64,000 bases of DNA from assembly GCA_017303755.1 (NCBI GenBank), contig JAFLBS010000003.1, forward strand, positions 343,808 to 407,807, written 5' to 3'. The first letter of the stretch is position 1; each line of letters begins with the position of its first letter. Made by a program: the position numbers and the translations under genes. Under the pieces are notes generated by a model. It ran no database searches. It was given only the letters and a program-made list of their open reading frames with translations, and was not told the origin of the DNA. The stretch is from Flavobacteriales bacterium. GTDB lineage: Bacteria; Bacteroidota; Bacteroidia; Flavobacteriales; Flavobacteriaceae. Below are positions 55,076 through 62,285 of the stretch, one piece after another.

Positions 55076-56110
55076 TTAAAAATTGACAATCTTATTACTT
55101 TGCTCCAAATGCAATCGGTATTCTTTCATTCCGTCTTTATGATTCAAATACGGAAAACCGCGCTTATGATTAGCAACACTTATTTTGTACATGTACGTAA
55201 TGTGTCGCGCTAATTCTTTCCATGCAAAAAAGAGTGAATGTTTAGGATCATAAATATGAGTAGGTTCGCTTGCAGCTCCATTTACCTCAACAATTGAGAA
55301 GTTTTTCCCTTGTTCTAATTCGTTCCAATTATTATACATGACATCCAATCGACCGAAATAAAACTCTGGAATTTGAAGGCAAATCTCATTGAACACATCA
55401 GTTAATTGCTGCGAAATTTGAGCACTAACATCAATAAATTTAGCACCGCGTGCGTGATTGCCATACGGAACCAAATTGCGCTTCTCGCCTACTTTCAACA
55501 CTTCATTTAATGCATTTCCATATTCGCGTTTCAAGGCATTCAACTGCAACTCAAACCGCGGATTGGCTTTAATCAAATCTAAAATAGTAGCAGTTCCGTT
55601 TCCTTCAACAATCAAATATTCTTTGGCTACAATTCCGGTAATTCTGCCTTTATCTTCATTGGGAAAACGCACATAAAAAATTCCGACTTCATTCTCGTAC
55701 GGAATCAAATCTTGTACTAAATAGTCAAAATTGGCTTTGGTATGATACGATTGTAATTCGGCTGTTGAATGTATTTTCTTCACTGCTGAACCACGCAAAC
55801 CAATATCGGGTTTGGCAATAAAAGGGAATTGAATTTGAGATTTTTCAAGTACATCTTTCACCTTTTCAAAATCGATGTTCTCGTGAATTAAATCGGTTTT
55901 AGGATAATATTGTGGTGGAATTATATCATAAATTTCCTTTTTACTTTCGGCCATAAATCCACCGTTTTTAATCGTAGGATTGGAAGCATTAAAGAAGAAA
56001 ATCGTTCGTGCTTTGATGGCGTAAAAAGCCCATAAAAAATAAATCGGAATATAAACAATCTGAAACGGCCAATATTCCCAATGCGTAAGTTTGTGAAGAA
56101 AAAGTTTCAA
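55076..56110 (-). CDS. ATP-grasp protein of the D-Ala-D-Ala ligase-like type
   Basis: The 344-residue protein begins with TTG (56110); no in-frame ATG gives the conserved N-terminus MKLFLHKLTHWEYWPFQ. One membrane segment lies at about 18-40. ATP-grasp blocks are FIAKPDIGLRGSAVKKI, EYLIVEGNG and a late DVMYN...EVNGAASEPTHIYDP metal/phosphate site. The reaction is unknown; such genes act as ligases of amino or carboxyl groups. Confidence 0.82.
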   Translation of the reverse strand: MKLFLHKLTHWEYWPFQIVYIPIYFLWAFYAIKARTIFFFNASNPTIKNGGFMAESKKEIYDIIPPQYYPKTDLIHENIDFEKVKDVLEKSQIQFPFIAKPDIGLRGSAVKKIHSTAELQSYHTKANFDYLVQDLIPYENEVGIFYVRFPNEDKGRITGIVAKEYLIVEGNGTATILDLIKANPRFELQLNALKREYGNALNEVLKVGEKRNLVPYGNHARGAKFIDVSAQISQQLTDVFNEICLQIPEFYFGRLDVMYNNWNELEQGKNFSIVEVNGAASEPTHIYDPKHSLFFAWKELARHITYMYKISVANHKRGFPYLNHKDGMKEYRLHLEQSNKIVNF

Positions 56111-56134
56111 ATTCAGGTTTAAAATTTAGTGTTA

Positions 56135-56845
56135 TTAGCAAATAACAAAAGTTGTTTCGCTATTTTTTTGATTTTGTAAATCGTAGTGCGAAAGTACAAC
56201 TTTATTTTCTTCAATTACCGTTTGGGTGATACTGAGTGTTTTTAATTCGTTGTTTCTATTGATGACTAAGCCGTTTTGCTCATTATGTTCTTCGGTATAG
56301 CGATGAAAATGATGCATCTCATCACTTGAAACAGTAGTTTTATCATCTAAATAACGATGAAATAATTGTGCTCTGTGTTCTCTAATGTCTTTTGGATATA
56401 ATGTAGAAGAAGACCAAATGTGCTTCTGATGTACGTCCAATTTCAAAGTAGATTTTTCGATTTCGTTCCAACGCAGCTGATGCAACTCGCCTTTTTCAAA
56501 AAGCACTAAAGTAAAAGGTTCGATGTTGTCTAGATCAATTTCATTCCATGCTTGCACAACCGAATTTGAACTGATTAAATCAAGCACAATTAACCCGCGG
56601 CTTTTTCGATACGATGGTTTTAGTTGGTGTTTTTCTTCTGCGCCATTGAGCAATACCAAAATAGTTCCGTTTTCATTTACGGCATACCAAGTTCCGCCTG
56701 CTTTTTGATCTTTTGGAAAAAAAACATTCTTGTTATTGATTTGATAATTTCGAGGTTCGATGGCACTTGGACGGTGAACTTTTTCATCACGATTGGACGT
56801 GATTATAGTTTTGCCATTAGAAGAAACAAAACTTACTGTGCACAT
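56135..56845 (-). CDS. NRDE/TANGO2 family protein
   Basis: The 236-residue protein begins MCTVSFVSSNGKTIITSNRDE, with the conserved N-terminal Cys2 and the NRDE motif of the TANGO2 family. GGTWYAVNENGTILVLLNG and ENGLVINRNNE-like blocks follow. The biochemical role of this family is not settled. Its start overlaps the end of the DinB-like gene by 13 bp, so it belongs to the DoxX-DinB-NRDE unit. Confidence 0.88.
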   Translation of the reverse strand: MCTVSFVSSNGKTIITSNRDEKVHRPSAIEPRNYQINNKNVFFPKDQKAGGTWYAVNENGTILVLLNGAEEKHQLKPSYRKSRGLIVLDLISSNSVVQAWNEIDLDNIEPFTLVLFEKGELHQLRWNEIEKSTLKLDVHQKHIWSSSTLYPKDIREHRAQLFHRYLDDKTTVSSDEMHHFHRYTEEHNEQNGLVINRNNELKTLSITQTVIEENKVVLSHYDLQNQKNSETTFVIC

Positions 56846-57321
56846 TGTTTTCTGTATTCAATTGTAGAACGCGCCACACCAAAATTTTCATCGATAACGA
56901 TACCTTCATTTTGTAAAACGGCTACTTTTATCAATGCTTGATGGTGAATGCAATGTTCTAAATTGTACAATAATTCGCGGTTATAATTACTATCGATTAA
57001 GAGTTCTTCGCCGTCTACTATTTGCTGTAATTGCAAATTTTTATTCGGTCGATCCAATTGATTTAAAACAGAAATTATGCTTTCTTTTGCAAACTGAGTG
57101 TCCGTTTGAATTCGGTAATCGCGGTTTCGTTTGTCGTAATTCACCACACCACTTTCGTATTGATTTTCAAGACATTGAAACATTTCAACAATATGACGTG
57201 TATGCTCACCAATAGTTGCATTGCTCAAACCGTGACATGGACAAGCATAATCATCATTAGAAAGTTGCGATAATAAATCGGTCAGTTCATTTAAAGTGTT
57301 CTGGATAGACGGGATTAACAT
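56833..57321 (-). CDS. DinB-like four-helix protein
   Basis: The protein is 162 residues from ATG 57321 (MLIPSIQNTLNELTDLL). A TTG at 57375 would add 18 residues and lie 7 bp after the DoxX stop; the ATG is preferred but not certain. DinB/YfiT-type metal histidines are visible in TIGEHTRHIVEMF and NLEHCIHHQALI. These folds bind metals and are often thiol-related transferases or of unknown role. Its end overlaps the NRDE gene. Confidence 0.82.
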   Translation of the reverse strand: MLIPSIQNTLNELTDLLSQLSNDDYACPCHGLSNATIGEHTRHIVEMFQCLENQYESGVVNYDKRNRDYRIQTDTQFAKESIISVLNQLDRPNKNLQLQQIVDGEELLIDSNYNRELLYNLEHCIHHQALIKVAVLQNEGIVIDENFGVARSTIEYRKQCAQ

Positions 57322-57382
57322 AGGGGCGATAATGGTTCTTAATGATGTACGATTTATTTTTTCAAACGGTTTCAACTTACAA

Positions 57383-57772
57383 TCAAATCCTGAATTTCAA
57401 TAATGCTGGAATCCGTTCTTTTTGATTGTAAATCAATACTAAGCAACAAAGGAACGTAATTATTGCCAAAATAAAAAGCGTGCCGCCATCGTTTTTCACT
57501 TCAACTCCTAAAATTAACAAATGCGAAAGCAAAGCACCAGCCATAGTTCCGGCTCCGATTATCGCTCCAAGTAATGTAGTTCGTGGAATTAATATCAAAA
57601 TAGATGCTATTAACTCGACTACACCCGATCCAATTCGGCCAAAAGGTTCTATTCCCAACGTCGAAAAAATATACACACTTTCTTCAGCTCCCGTAAATTT
57701 AAAATATAATGTTTGCACTAAGATGACAACTGCTATCAGCTTAATAATCCAGATGAATAATGGGTTTTTCAT
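57383..57772 (-). CDS. DoxX-like membrane protein
   Basis: The 129-residue protein has four membrane segments (about 5-25, 45-65, 70-92, 100-120) and the DoxX pattern (RIGSGVVELIASILILIPRTTLLGAIIGAGTMAGALLSHLL). DoxX family members act in redox or sulfur-linked membrane processes, but most are uncharacterised. It follows the second YHS gene by 18 bp and probably shares its transcript. Confidence 0.88.
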   Translation of the reverse strand: MKNPLFIWIIKLIAVVILVQTLYFKFTGAEESVYIFSTLGIEPFGRIGSGVVELIASILILIPRTTLLGAIIGAGTMAGALLSHLLILGVEVKNDGGTLFILAIITFLCCLVLIYNQKERIPALLKFRI

Positions 57773-57790
57773 GTTTTCAGTTTGTTATTT

Positions 57791-58249
57791 CTACTTAATG
57801 ATTTTTGCCCAATTGGCATCCGCTTTTTTCTTAAGATTGGTTTCATCTTTGTTCCAACTTTTTAAAGTGTTGTTGAAATAAGCATTGTAAAATAAGTACA
57901 ATTTCCCTTCAATAATTTTAAATGTTTCTGGGTCAACTTCAACCTTCTCGTTGTTCGCTCCCATGGCATACGCACACCAACCACCGTATTGTGGCTCGTA
58001 AGAAGACGGACTTTTAGTAAAAGCATCTTTATTGGCTTGCGATGAAAAATAATAAATTACTCCTTCAAAAGAAGACGACAATTCTTTTTTACCTTTTACT
58101 GCTTTTTTCTGTTTAAAGTATGCCACAGGATCATACCCTTGAATGGCAACTTTTTTTTCTAGATTGAATTCGGTTGTTCTTTTAGTTGATGTTTGAGCAA
58201 AAGTGGTTATTGATAGTAAAGCGACTACAATAAGAATTAATTTTTTCAT
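57791..58249 (-). CDS. Exported YHS-domain protein (second copy)
   Basis: The 152-residue protein has a signal peptide (MKKLILIVVALLSITTFAQ) and the YHS pattern: GYDPVAYF, FEGVIYYFSSQANKDAF, and YGGWCAYAMG with the conserved cysteine. YHS domains are thought to bind metal (copper or heavy metals in other proteins). It is a paralog of the YHS protein just upstream. It has its own promoter with a Crp-like dyad, so it heads a separate unit with DoxX, DinB and NRDE genes. Confidence 0.88.
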   Translation of the reverse strand: MKKLILIVVALLSITTFAQTSTKRTTEFNLEKKVAIQGYDPVAYFKQKKAVKGKKELSSSFEGVIYYFSSQANKDAFTKSPSSYEPQYGGWCAYAMGANNEKVEVDPETFKIIEGKLYLFYNAYFNNTLKSWNKDETNLKKKADANWAKIIK

Positions 58250-58276
58250 GATTTATTGTTTTGTATTATTATGATG

Positions 58277-58284
58277 CAAATGTA
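58277..58284 (-). promoter_or_regulatory. -7 box (TACATTTG) of the second YHS operon
   Basis: TACATTTG on the minus strand fits TAnnTTTG. No TTG lies 19-20 bp upstream, but the Crp-type dyad at 58306-58321 is centred 33 bp upstream, as at the DM13 promoter. The ATG is 28 bp downstream. Confidence 0.7.
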
Positions 58285-58305
58285 AACCTGCTTGAAATCT
58301 GCTTC

Positions 58306-58321
58306 TGTCTGCTAGTTTACA
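58306..58321. promoter_or_regulatory. Crp/Fnr-type dyad TGTnnnCTAGnnnACA, copy 1
   Basis: TGT-CTG-CTAG-TTT-ACA has the 16-bp TGT-N10-ACA geometry of CRP-family sites with a palindromic CTAG centre. It lies 33 bp (centre to centre) from the -7 box at 58277-58284, about -41 from the inferred start. This is the class II activator position. The TGT-CGT-CTAG-TTT-ACA copy at 60160-60175 is placed the same way. A wider perfect 11-bp inverted repeat (CAAATGTAAAC 58277-58287 with GTTTACATTTG 58315-58325) also spans the promoter. Confidence 0.72.
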
Positions 58322-58345
58322 TTTGGGTGAAAAAAGAATAAAAAA

Positions 58346-58783
58346 TTACGATTTTTTTACTTCTTCCCAGTTTTTATTGGCTTTTTCAATTCGGGTAGAC
58401 TGTTCTTTCAGCCACATTTCCTTTACTTTTAGGCTATAATTCAAATACAATTTATTGTTGACAATGGTAAAAGCTTCTGGCTGAATGGGCGCTTTGTATC
58501 CATTTGACATTCCGTACGCGCAATAACCACCAAATTGTGGTTCGTATTGAACAGGATTGTTTAAAAATAAGCTTTTATTTTTCTCGGAAGAAAATAAATA
58601 AATGACACCATTGTGAGTGACCGAAAATTCTTTTGTTCCTTCTATCGCTTTAGCACTTTCAAAATACGCTACAGGATCAAATCCTTGAAGTGCTATTCCC
58701 TTGTCTTGATTGTATTCGGAAGATTTTTGGGCTTGAGTAGTAATTGAAAGAAATACAATTACGATTAAAAAGATTTTTTTCAT
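58346..58783 (-). CDS. Exported YHS-domain protein (first copy)
   Basis: The 145-residue protein has a signal peptide (MKKIFLIVIVFLSITTQAQ), the YHS pattern GFDPVAYF, HNGVIYLFSSEKNKSLF and FGGYCAYGMSNG. It lies 11 bp after the outer-membrane protein gene, so it ends the DM13 - outer membrane - YHS unit. It is about half identical by eye to the second YHS protein. It is probably a metal-binding periplasmic protein. Confidence 0.88.
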   Translation of the reverse strand: MKKIFLIVIVFLSITTQAQKSSEYNQDKGIALQGFDPVAYFESAKAIEGTKEFSVTHNGVIYLFSSEKNKSLFLNNPVQYEPQFGGYCAYGMSNGYKAPIQPEAFTIVNNKLYLNYSLKVKEMWLKEQSTRIEKANKNWEEVKKS

Positions 58784-58794
58784 GATTAAGAAAA

Positions 58795-59691
58795 TTAAAA
58801 AGCAATTCGATAGTGAATACTGGCAACAAAGCCGCGGGTCAATCCATCGGGACGAATTTCTCTGACCACAAACGGAGTGGCTAATGATAATTCCAAACTG
58901 CTTTGTTTATCTAATTGATAATTGGTGACTAAGTTTCCATTAATAGTTAAACCATCTGAATTTGCAATGGTTTGGCGTTGTCCAAAAATGTTCTCATAAC
59001 TGTCTTCGCCTAAGTGATAAATGAATAAAACATTAGGTTTGAATGTGAGTTTTTCTTTGCTTGTTTTGAAAGTATACGTGGTTCGAAACAACGCATCTGA
59101 TTTTCGTTCGAATAAATTTGTCGATGGAAAATCAGTAGTTGCAGAATATTCAGCAAAATAAGAATTCTTGTTATTATTAAAAACGGGAATTTGTAATGCC
59201 GAATTAAAATCCCATTTTTTATGCTTCAAATTGGCTCCTAAAAATAAATCGAACGTTCCTAAACTCGCTTGATAATCCAATGGTAAAGAGAACTCGTTAA
59301 TCTTCAAATTGGATGCTGTAAAAGGAAATTTCCAACCCGTAATTACGCTCCATTGTGTATTCTTTTTTTCTTTGAAAGTATAATTCCCAATCAAATAAGC
59401 ATCGCCAAATGAAGCTCGAGTCCCGAAACTTCCATTCGCAGAAGAAAAGGTAACTTTGGCACTAAGAGCTATTTTTTCATTGAATTTTCGAGTGTAAGAA
59501 ACATAAGGAGAAATGTAAGTCACATCAGCTTCACCAACACCATAAATAGTAGCCAACTCAATACTGTTTTTGTGTTCTTTTTCATTGGATTGGAATGCTG
59601 TTCCGATGGTGCAAATTCCGGCATCGCTACAACCTTGAGCGGTCACAAACGAATAGAAGAACAACGATAGAATGACAATTGATTTTTTCAT
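58795..59691 (-). CDS. Outer-membrane beta-barrel-like protein
   Basis: The 298-residue protein has a signal peptide (about 1-18) and alternating hydrophobic strands to a C-terminal aromatic (ASIHYRIAF), typical of outer-membrane barrels. CSDAGICTIG just after the signal gives two close cysteines. Its ATG comes 2 bp after the old stop of the DM13 frame, so the two genes were cotranscribed and tightly packed. A transport or receptor role is likely; no family name is assigned. Confidence 0.82.
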   Translation of the reverse strand: MKKSIVILSLFFYSFVTAQGCSDAGICTIGTAFQSNEKEHKNSIELATIYGVGEADVTYISPYVSYTRKFNEKIALSAKVTFSSANGSFGTRASFGDAYLIGNYTFKEKKNTQWSVITGWKFPFTASNLKINEFSLPLDYQASLGTFDLFLGANLKHKKWDFNSALQIPVFNNNKNSYFAEYSATTDFPSTNLFERKSDALFRTTYTFKTSKEKLTFKPNVLFIYHLGEDSYENIFGQRQTIANSDGLTINGNLVTNYQLDKQSSLELSLATPFVVREIRPDGLTRGFVASIHYRIAF

Positions 59692-59693
59692 GA

Positions 59694-60113
59694 TTAAATT
59701 TCGTTTAAAAGTGCGATAGCAAATAAATGGTTGTACTGTTGACAGTGTATGAGAACGTATTTGTATTCGCTCAAATCGACTTGTTACGGAATGGTATAAA
59801 CGGCTGTTGGAACCAAATTTCCGAGATTAACAAATTCGGTTGGCGAGTCGGATTTAGACAAATAGACTTTTAAATCAGGTCCGTCAGAAATACTAAAACC
59901 ATCCAATTTTAATTGATACTGATTTCCGCTTTGATAGATTTTTGGTCCGCCAGCGACTGTTATTCCAGAAGTTGGACTAAAAACTCCTTGAAATTTTAAT
60001 TCGGAAGAATTGGAAATTGTGGTTGATCGGAGTTCGTTTTTGGTTAAATCGCCTTCAATTTCGCAAGAAGTAAATACCACCAAAAGCGAAAGGATTAAAA
60101 ATGTTGTTTTCAT
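59694..60113 (-). pseudogene. DM13-domain lipoprotein with in-frame stop
   Basis: The N-terminus (MKTTFLILSLLVVFTSC) is a lipoprotein signal with the lipobox cysteine at 17. The DM13 domain follows (GFSISDGPDLKVYLSKSDSPTEFVNLGNL). TAA at 59784-59786 ends the frame after VYTIP. The same frame then reads QVDLSEYKYVLIHCQQYNHLFAIALLNEI to a second stop at 59694-59696, and those 29 residues are the normal end of a DM13 domain, with its cysteine. One base change (for example CAA to TAA) explains this. Restored, the protein would be 139 residues and would end 2 bp before the next start codon. Confidence 0.85.
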
Positions 60114-60130
60114 AAGTTTATCTTTTTGAA

Positions 60131-60138
60131 CAAAGATA
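60131..60138 (-). promoter_or_regulatory. -7 box (TATCTTTG) of the DM13 operon
   Basis: TATCTTTG on the minus strand fits TAnnTTTG, 17 bp before the DM13 ATG. No -33 TTG exists at 19-20 bp, but the Crp-type dyad at 60160-60175 is centred 33 bp upstream. The box is also half of a perfect inverted repeat TTTATCTTT-N6-AAAGATAAA (60117-60140). Confidence 0.72.
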
Positions 60139-60159
60139 AAAGTGATGAAAAAGGCGAAA

Positions 60160-60175
60160 TGTCGTCTAGTTTACA
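60160..60175. promoter_or_regulatory. Crp/Fnr-type dyad TGTnnnCTAGnnnACA, copy 2
   Basis: TGT-CGT-CTAG-TTT-ACA, the same 16-bp dyad as at 58306-58321 and at the same 33-bp distance from its -7 box (60131-60138). The following bases AwTTG also match between copies. It lies between the Crp/Fnr gene stop and the DM13 start, the natural place for that regulator to act. Confidence 0.75.
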
Positions 60176-60192
60176 ATTGAGGAGAAATTAGC

Positions 60193-60870
60193 TTATAATT
60201 TAGAAATATCGTCGATGATGATTTCTTTACGCGTATAGTAAATAAGGTTTTTTTCTTCTAATTCATTGAGTAATGAAGTAGCGGTTTGTCTAGAAGTACA
60301 AATAATTTGGGCGATATCGTTTTGGGTAAGATAGTTTTCAAGAGTTACTTTATTCCCTTCGATTTTACCTTCGCGTTCGGACCAATCTTTTAAAAATGTG
60401 ATTAAACGTGTTTTAGCATCTTTAGAAACCAAATTGGCATAGTTATTTTTGATACGTTTCATCTTCAAACCCACAAATTTGGTATAGGATAACGCTAAAG
60501 TTGGATTTCGAACGAGTAAATCTTCAAAATCGGAAAGTAAAAAACTACAAATTGACACTTCATCGGTGAGTGCTTTTGCGTATTCGTTGACTTCGTTGTC
60601 TCTTTCGAGTGATAATTCGCCAAACAAATCGCCTTTTTGCAAAATTTCTTTGATAGTTTCGTTGCCTTCGTCATCAACAGAAACAATTTTGATATTTCCT
60701 TTTTTGAGTAGAAAAATACGCGGCACATCCGAAGATGAAAAATAAATAACGTCGCCTTTTTTGGCTTTTTTAAAACCTGTTATGATGCACAATTGCTTGA
60801 TTTGCGACATACTTAATGTCCAAAACAATTTATGATCACGCAAATACCAGTATTTTAACTCTTCGTACAT
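60193..60870 (-). CDS. Crp/Fnr family transcriptional regulator
   Basis: The 225-residue protein has an N-terminal cyclic-nucleotide-type beta-barrel (KKGDVIYFSSSDVPRIFLLKKGNIKI, GDLFGELSLERDNEVNEYAKALTDEVSI). A long dimer helix and a C-terminal HTH_Crp follow (ENYLTQNDIAQIICTSRQTATSLLNELEEKNLI). No FNR-type cysteine cluster is seen at the N-terminus, so the effector is unknown. It lies just upstream of the DM13 operon on the same strand, and two CRP-type dyads nearby are its likely sites. Confidence 0.93.
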   Translation of the reverse strand: MYEELKYWYLRDHKLFWTLSMSQIKQLCIITGFKKAKKGDVIYFSSSDVPRIFLLKKGNIKIVSVDDEGNETIKEILQKGDLFGELSLERDNEVNEYAKALTDEVSICSFLLSDFEDLLVRNPTLALSYTKFVGLKMKRIKNNYANLVSKDAKTRLITFLKDWSEREGKIEGNKVTLENYLTQNDIAQIICTSRQTATSLLNELEEKNLIYYTRKEIIIDDISKL

Positions 60871-61004
60871 TGGAAGTTATTTAGGTAAATGTAGTAATTT
60901 TTGAAAAAGAGTTTACAGAAATTAATAGTTTTATTTGATAATTGAAAAGCACTGCTGTACGTCTTTACCTAATGAAAATAAAGTGGTAAAACTTCGCATA
61001 AAAA

Positions 61005-61030
61005 AACCGCCTCGAAAAAACGAAACGGTT
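61005..61030 (-). terminator. Terminator of the acyl-CoA dehydrogenase gene
   Basis: AACCGccTCG pairs with CGAaaCGGTT around an A-loop. On the minus strand it is followed by a long T-run (poly-A at 60999-61006 on the plus strand). It lies 26 bp after the dehydrogenase stop. Confidence 0.87.
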
Positions 61031-61055
61031 CTTTAAATTTTTTATTGTTGAAGAA

Positions 61056-62192
61056 TTACACTAATCCTCTTGATATTACAATGCGTTGGATTTCGGAAGT
61101 TCCTTCATAAATCTGAGTGATTTTAGAGTCGCGCATCATACGTTCAACGTGGTATTCGGCAACATAACCGTTTCCTCCGTGAATTTGAACCGCTTCGTTG
61201 GCAACTTCCAAAGCGATTTCAGAAGCGTATAATTTAGCCATTGCACCTGAGTGTGCGATGTCTTTTCCTTCATCTTTTTCGCAAGCGGCTTTCATTACTA
61301 ATAATTTTGCTGCCGTAACTTTCACATACATATCAGCTAATTTAAAAGCAATCGCTTGGTGATTGAAAATTTCTTTACCGAATGCTTTTCTTTCTTTCGA
61401 ATATTTCAAAGCGATTTCATAAGCTCCAGTGGCAATTCCGAGTGCTTGAGAAGCGATTCCGATGCGTCCGCCATTCAATACATTCATGGCAAATGCAAAT
61501 CCGAAGCCATCTTCACCAATTCTATTTTCTTTTGGAACTTTCACATCCGTAAACATTAAGGAGTGTGTATCGCTTCCGCGGATTCCCATTTTCTTTTCTT
61601 TTGGTCCAATTTCGAAACCTGGCCAGCCTTTTTCAACTATGAATGCGTTGATTCCTTTATGTCCTTTTTCGACATCAGTTTGAGCGATTACAAGATAGGT
61701 TGAAGCGGTTGAACCGTTGGTAATCCAGTTTTTAGTTCCGTTTAACAAATAGTGATCACCTTTGTCAATCGCTGTGGTTTTTTGCGAAGTTGCGTCACTT
61801 CCTGCTTCAGGTTCTGAAAGACAGAAAGCACCAATTACATCACCTTTAGCTAGCGGAACTAAGTATTTCATTTTTTGCTCTTCGTTGCAGTATTTTTCCA
61901 TTCCAGCACAAACTAATGAGTTGTTCACCGACATGATTACGGCAGCAGAAGCATCTACTTTTGCAATTTCAGTCATTGCCAAAACGTACGACACACTGTC
62001 TAAACCAGCGCCACCGTATTTTGGGTCGACCATCATTCCTAAAAAGCCCAATTCAGCCATCATTTTTACTTGCTCAGTTGGAAATTTAGAGTGTTCGTCT
62101 CTTTCAATTACACCTGGTAATAATTCGTTTTGAGCAAAATCTCTGGCAGCTTGCTGAATCATTAAATGCTCTTCGGTAAGATTAAAATCCAT
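61056..62192 (-). CDS. Acyl-CoA dehydrogenase
   Basis: The 378-residue protein has the full FAD-enzyme pattern: FCLSEPEAGSDATSQKT, WITNGS, RKAFGKEIFNHQAIAFKLADM and the catalytic E363 in IYEGTSEIQRIVISR. It oxidises acyl-CoA to enoyl-CoA. The close match to short-chain (butyryl/isovaleryl-type) enzymes is by pattern only. It has a consensus promoter and stands alone. Confidence 0.94.
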   Translation of the reverse strand: MDFNLTEEHLMIQQAARDFAQNELLPGVIERDEHSKFPTEQVKMMAELGFLGMMVDPKYGGAGLDSVSYVLAMTEIAKVDASAAVIMSVNNSLVCAGMEKYCNEEQKMKYLVPLAKGDVIGAFCLSEPEAGSDATSQKTTAIDKGDHYLLNGTKNWITNGSTASTYLVIAQTDVEKGHKGINAFIVEKGWPGFEIGPKEKKMGIRGSDTHSLMFTDVKVPKENRIGEDGFGFAFAMNVLNGGRIGIASQALGIATGAYEIALKYSKERKAFGKEIFNHQAIAFKLADMYVKVTAAKLLVMKAACEKDEGKDIAHSGAMAKLYASEIALEVANEAVQIHGGNGYVAEYHVERMMRDSKITQIYEGTSEIQRIVISRGLV

Positions 62193-62233
62193 ATTTTTGA
62201 TAAAATAATTAGTACATTTTTTGTTTGAGACTT

Positions 62234-62264
62234 CAAAAGTAACCTATTTTTGACAAAATTTCAA
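62234..62264 (-). promoter_or_regulatory. Promoter of the acyl-CoA dehydrogenase gene (TTG-N20-TACTTTTG)
   Basis: On the minus strand TTG (62264-62262) and TACTTTTG (62241-62234) are 20 bp apart, a full consensus. A weaker plus-strand promoter for anmK overlaps it (TTG 62250-62252 and TAAATTTA 62274-62281, 21 bp apart), so the divergent genes share control DNA. Confidence 0.82.
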
Positions 62265-62285
62265 ACGATTTCGTAAATTTAGATT

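Noticed and set aside
60902-60917. Third Crp-type dyad upstream of the Crp/Fnr gene
   Set aside because: TGA-N10-ACA breaks the motif, the CTAG centre is missing and spacing to the nearest TAnnTTT is 20 bp, not 33.
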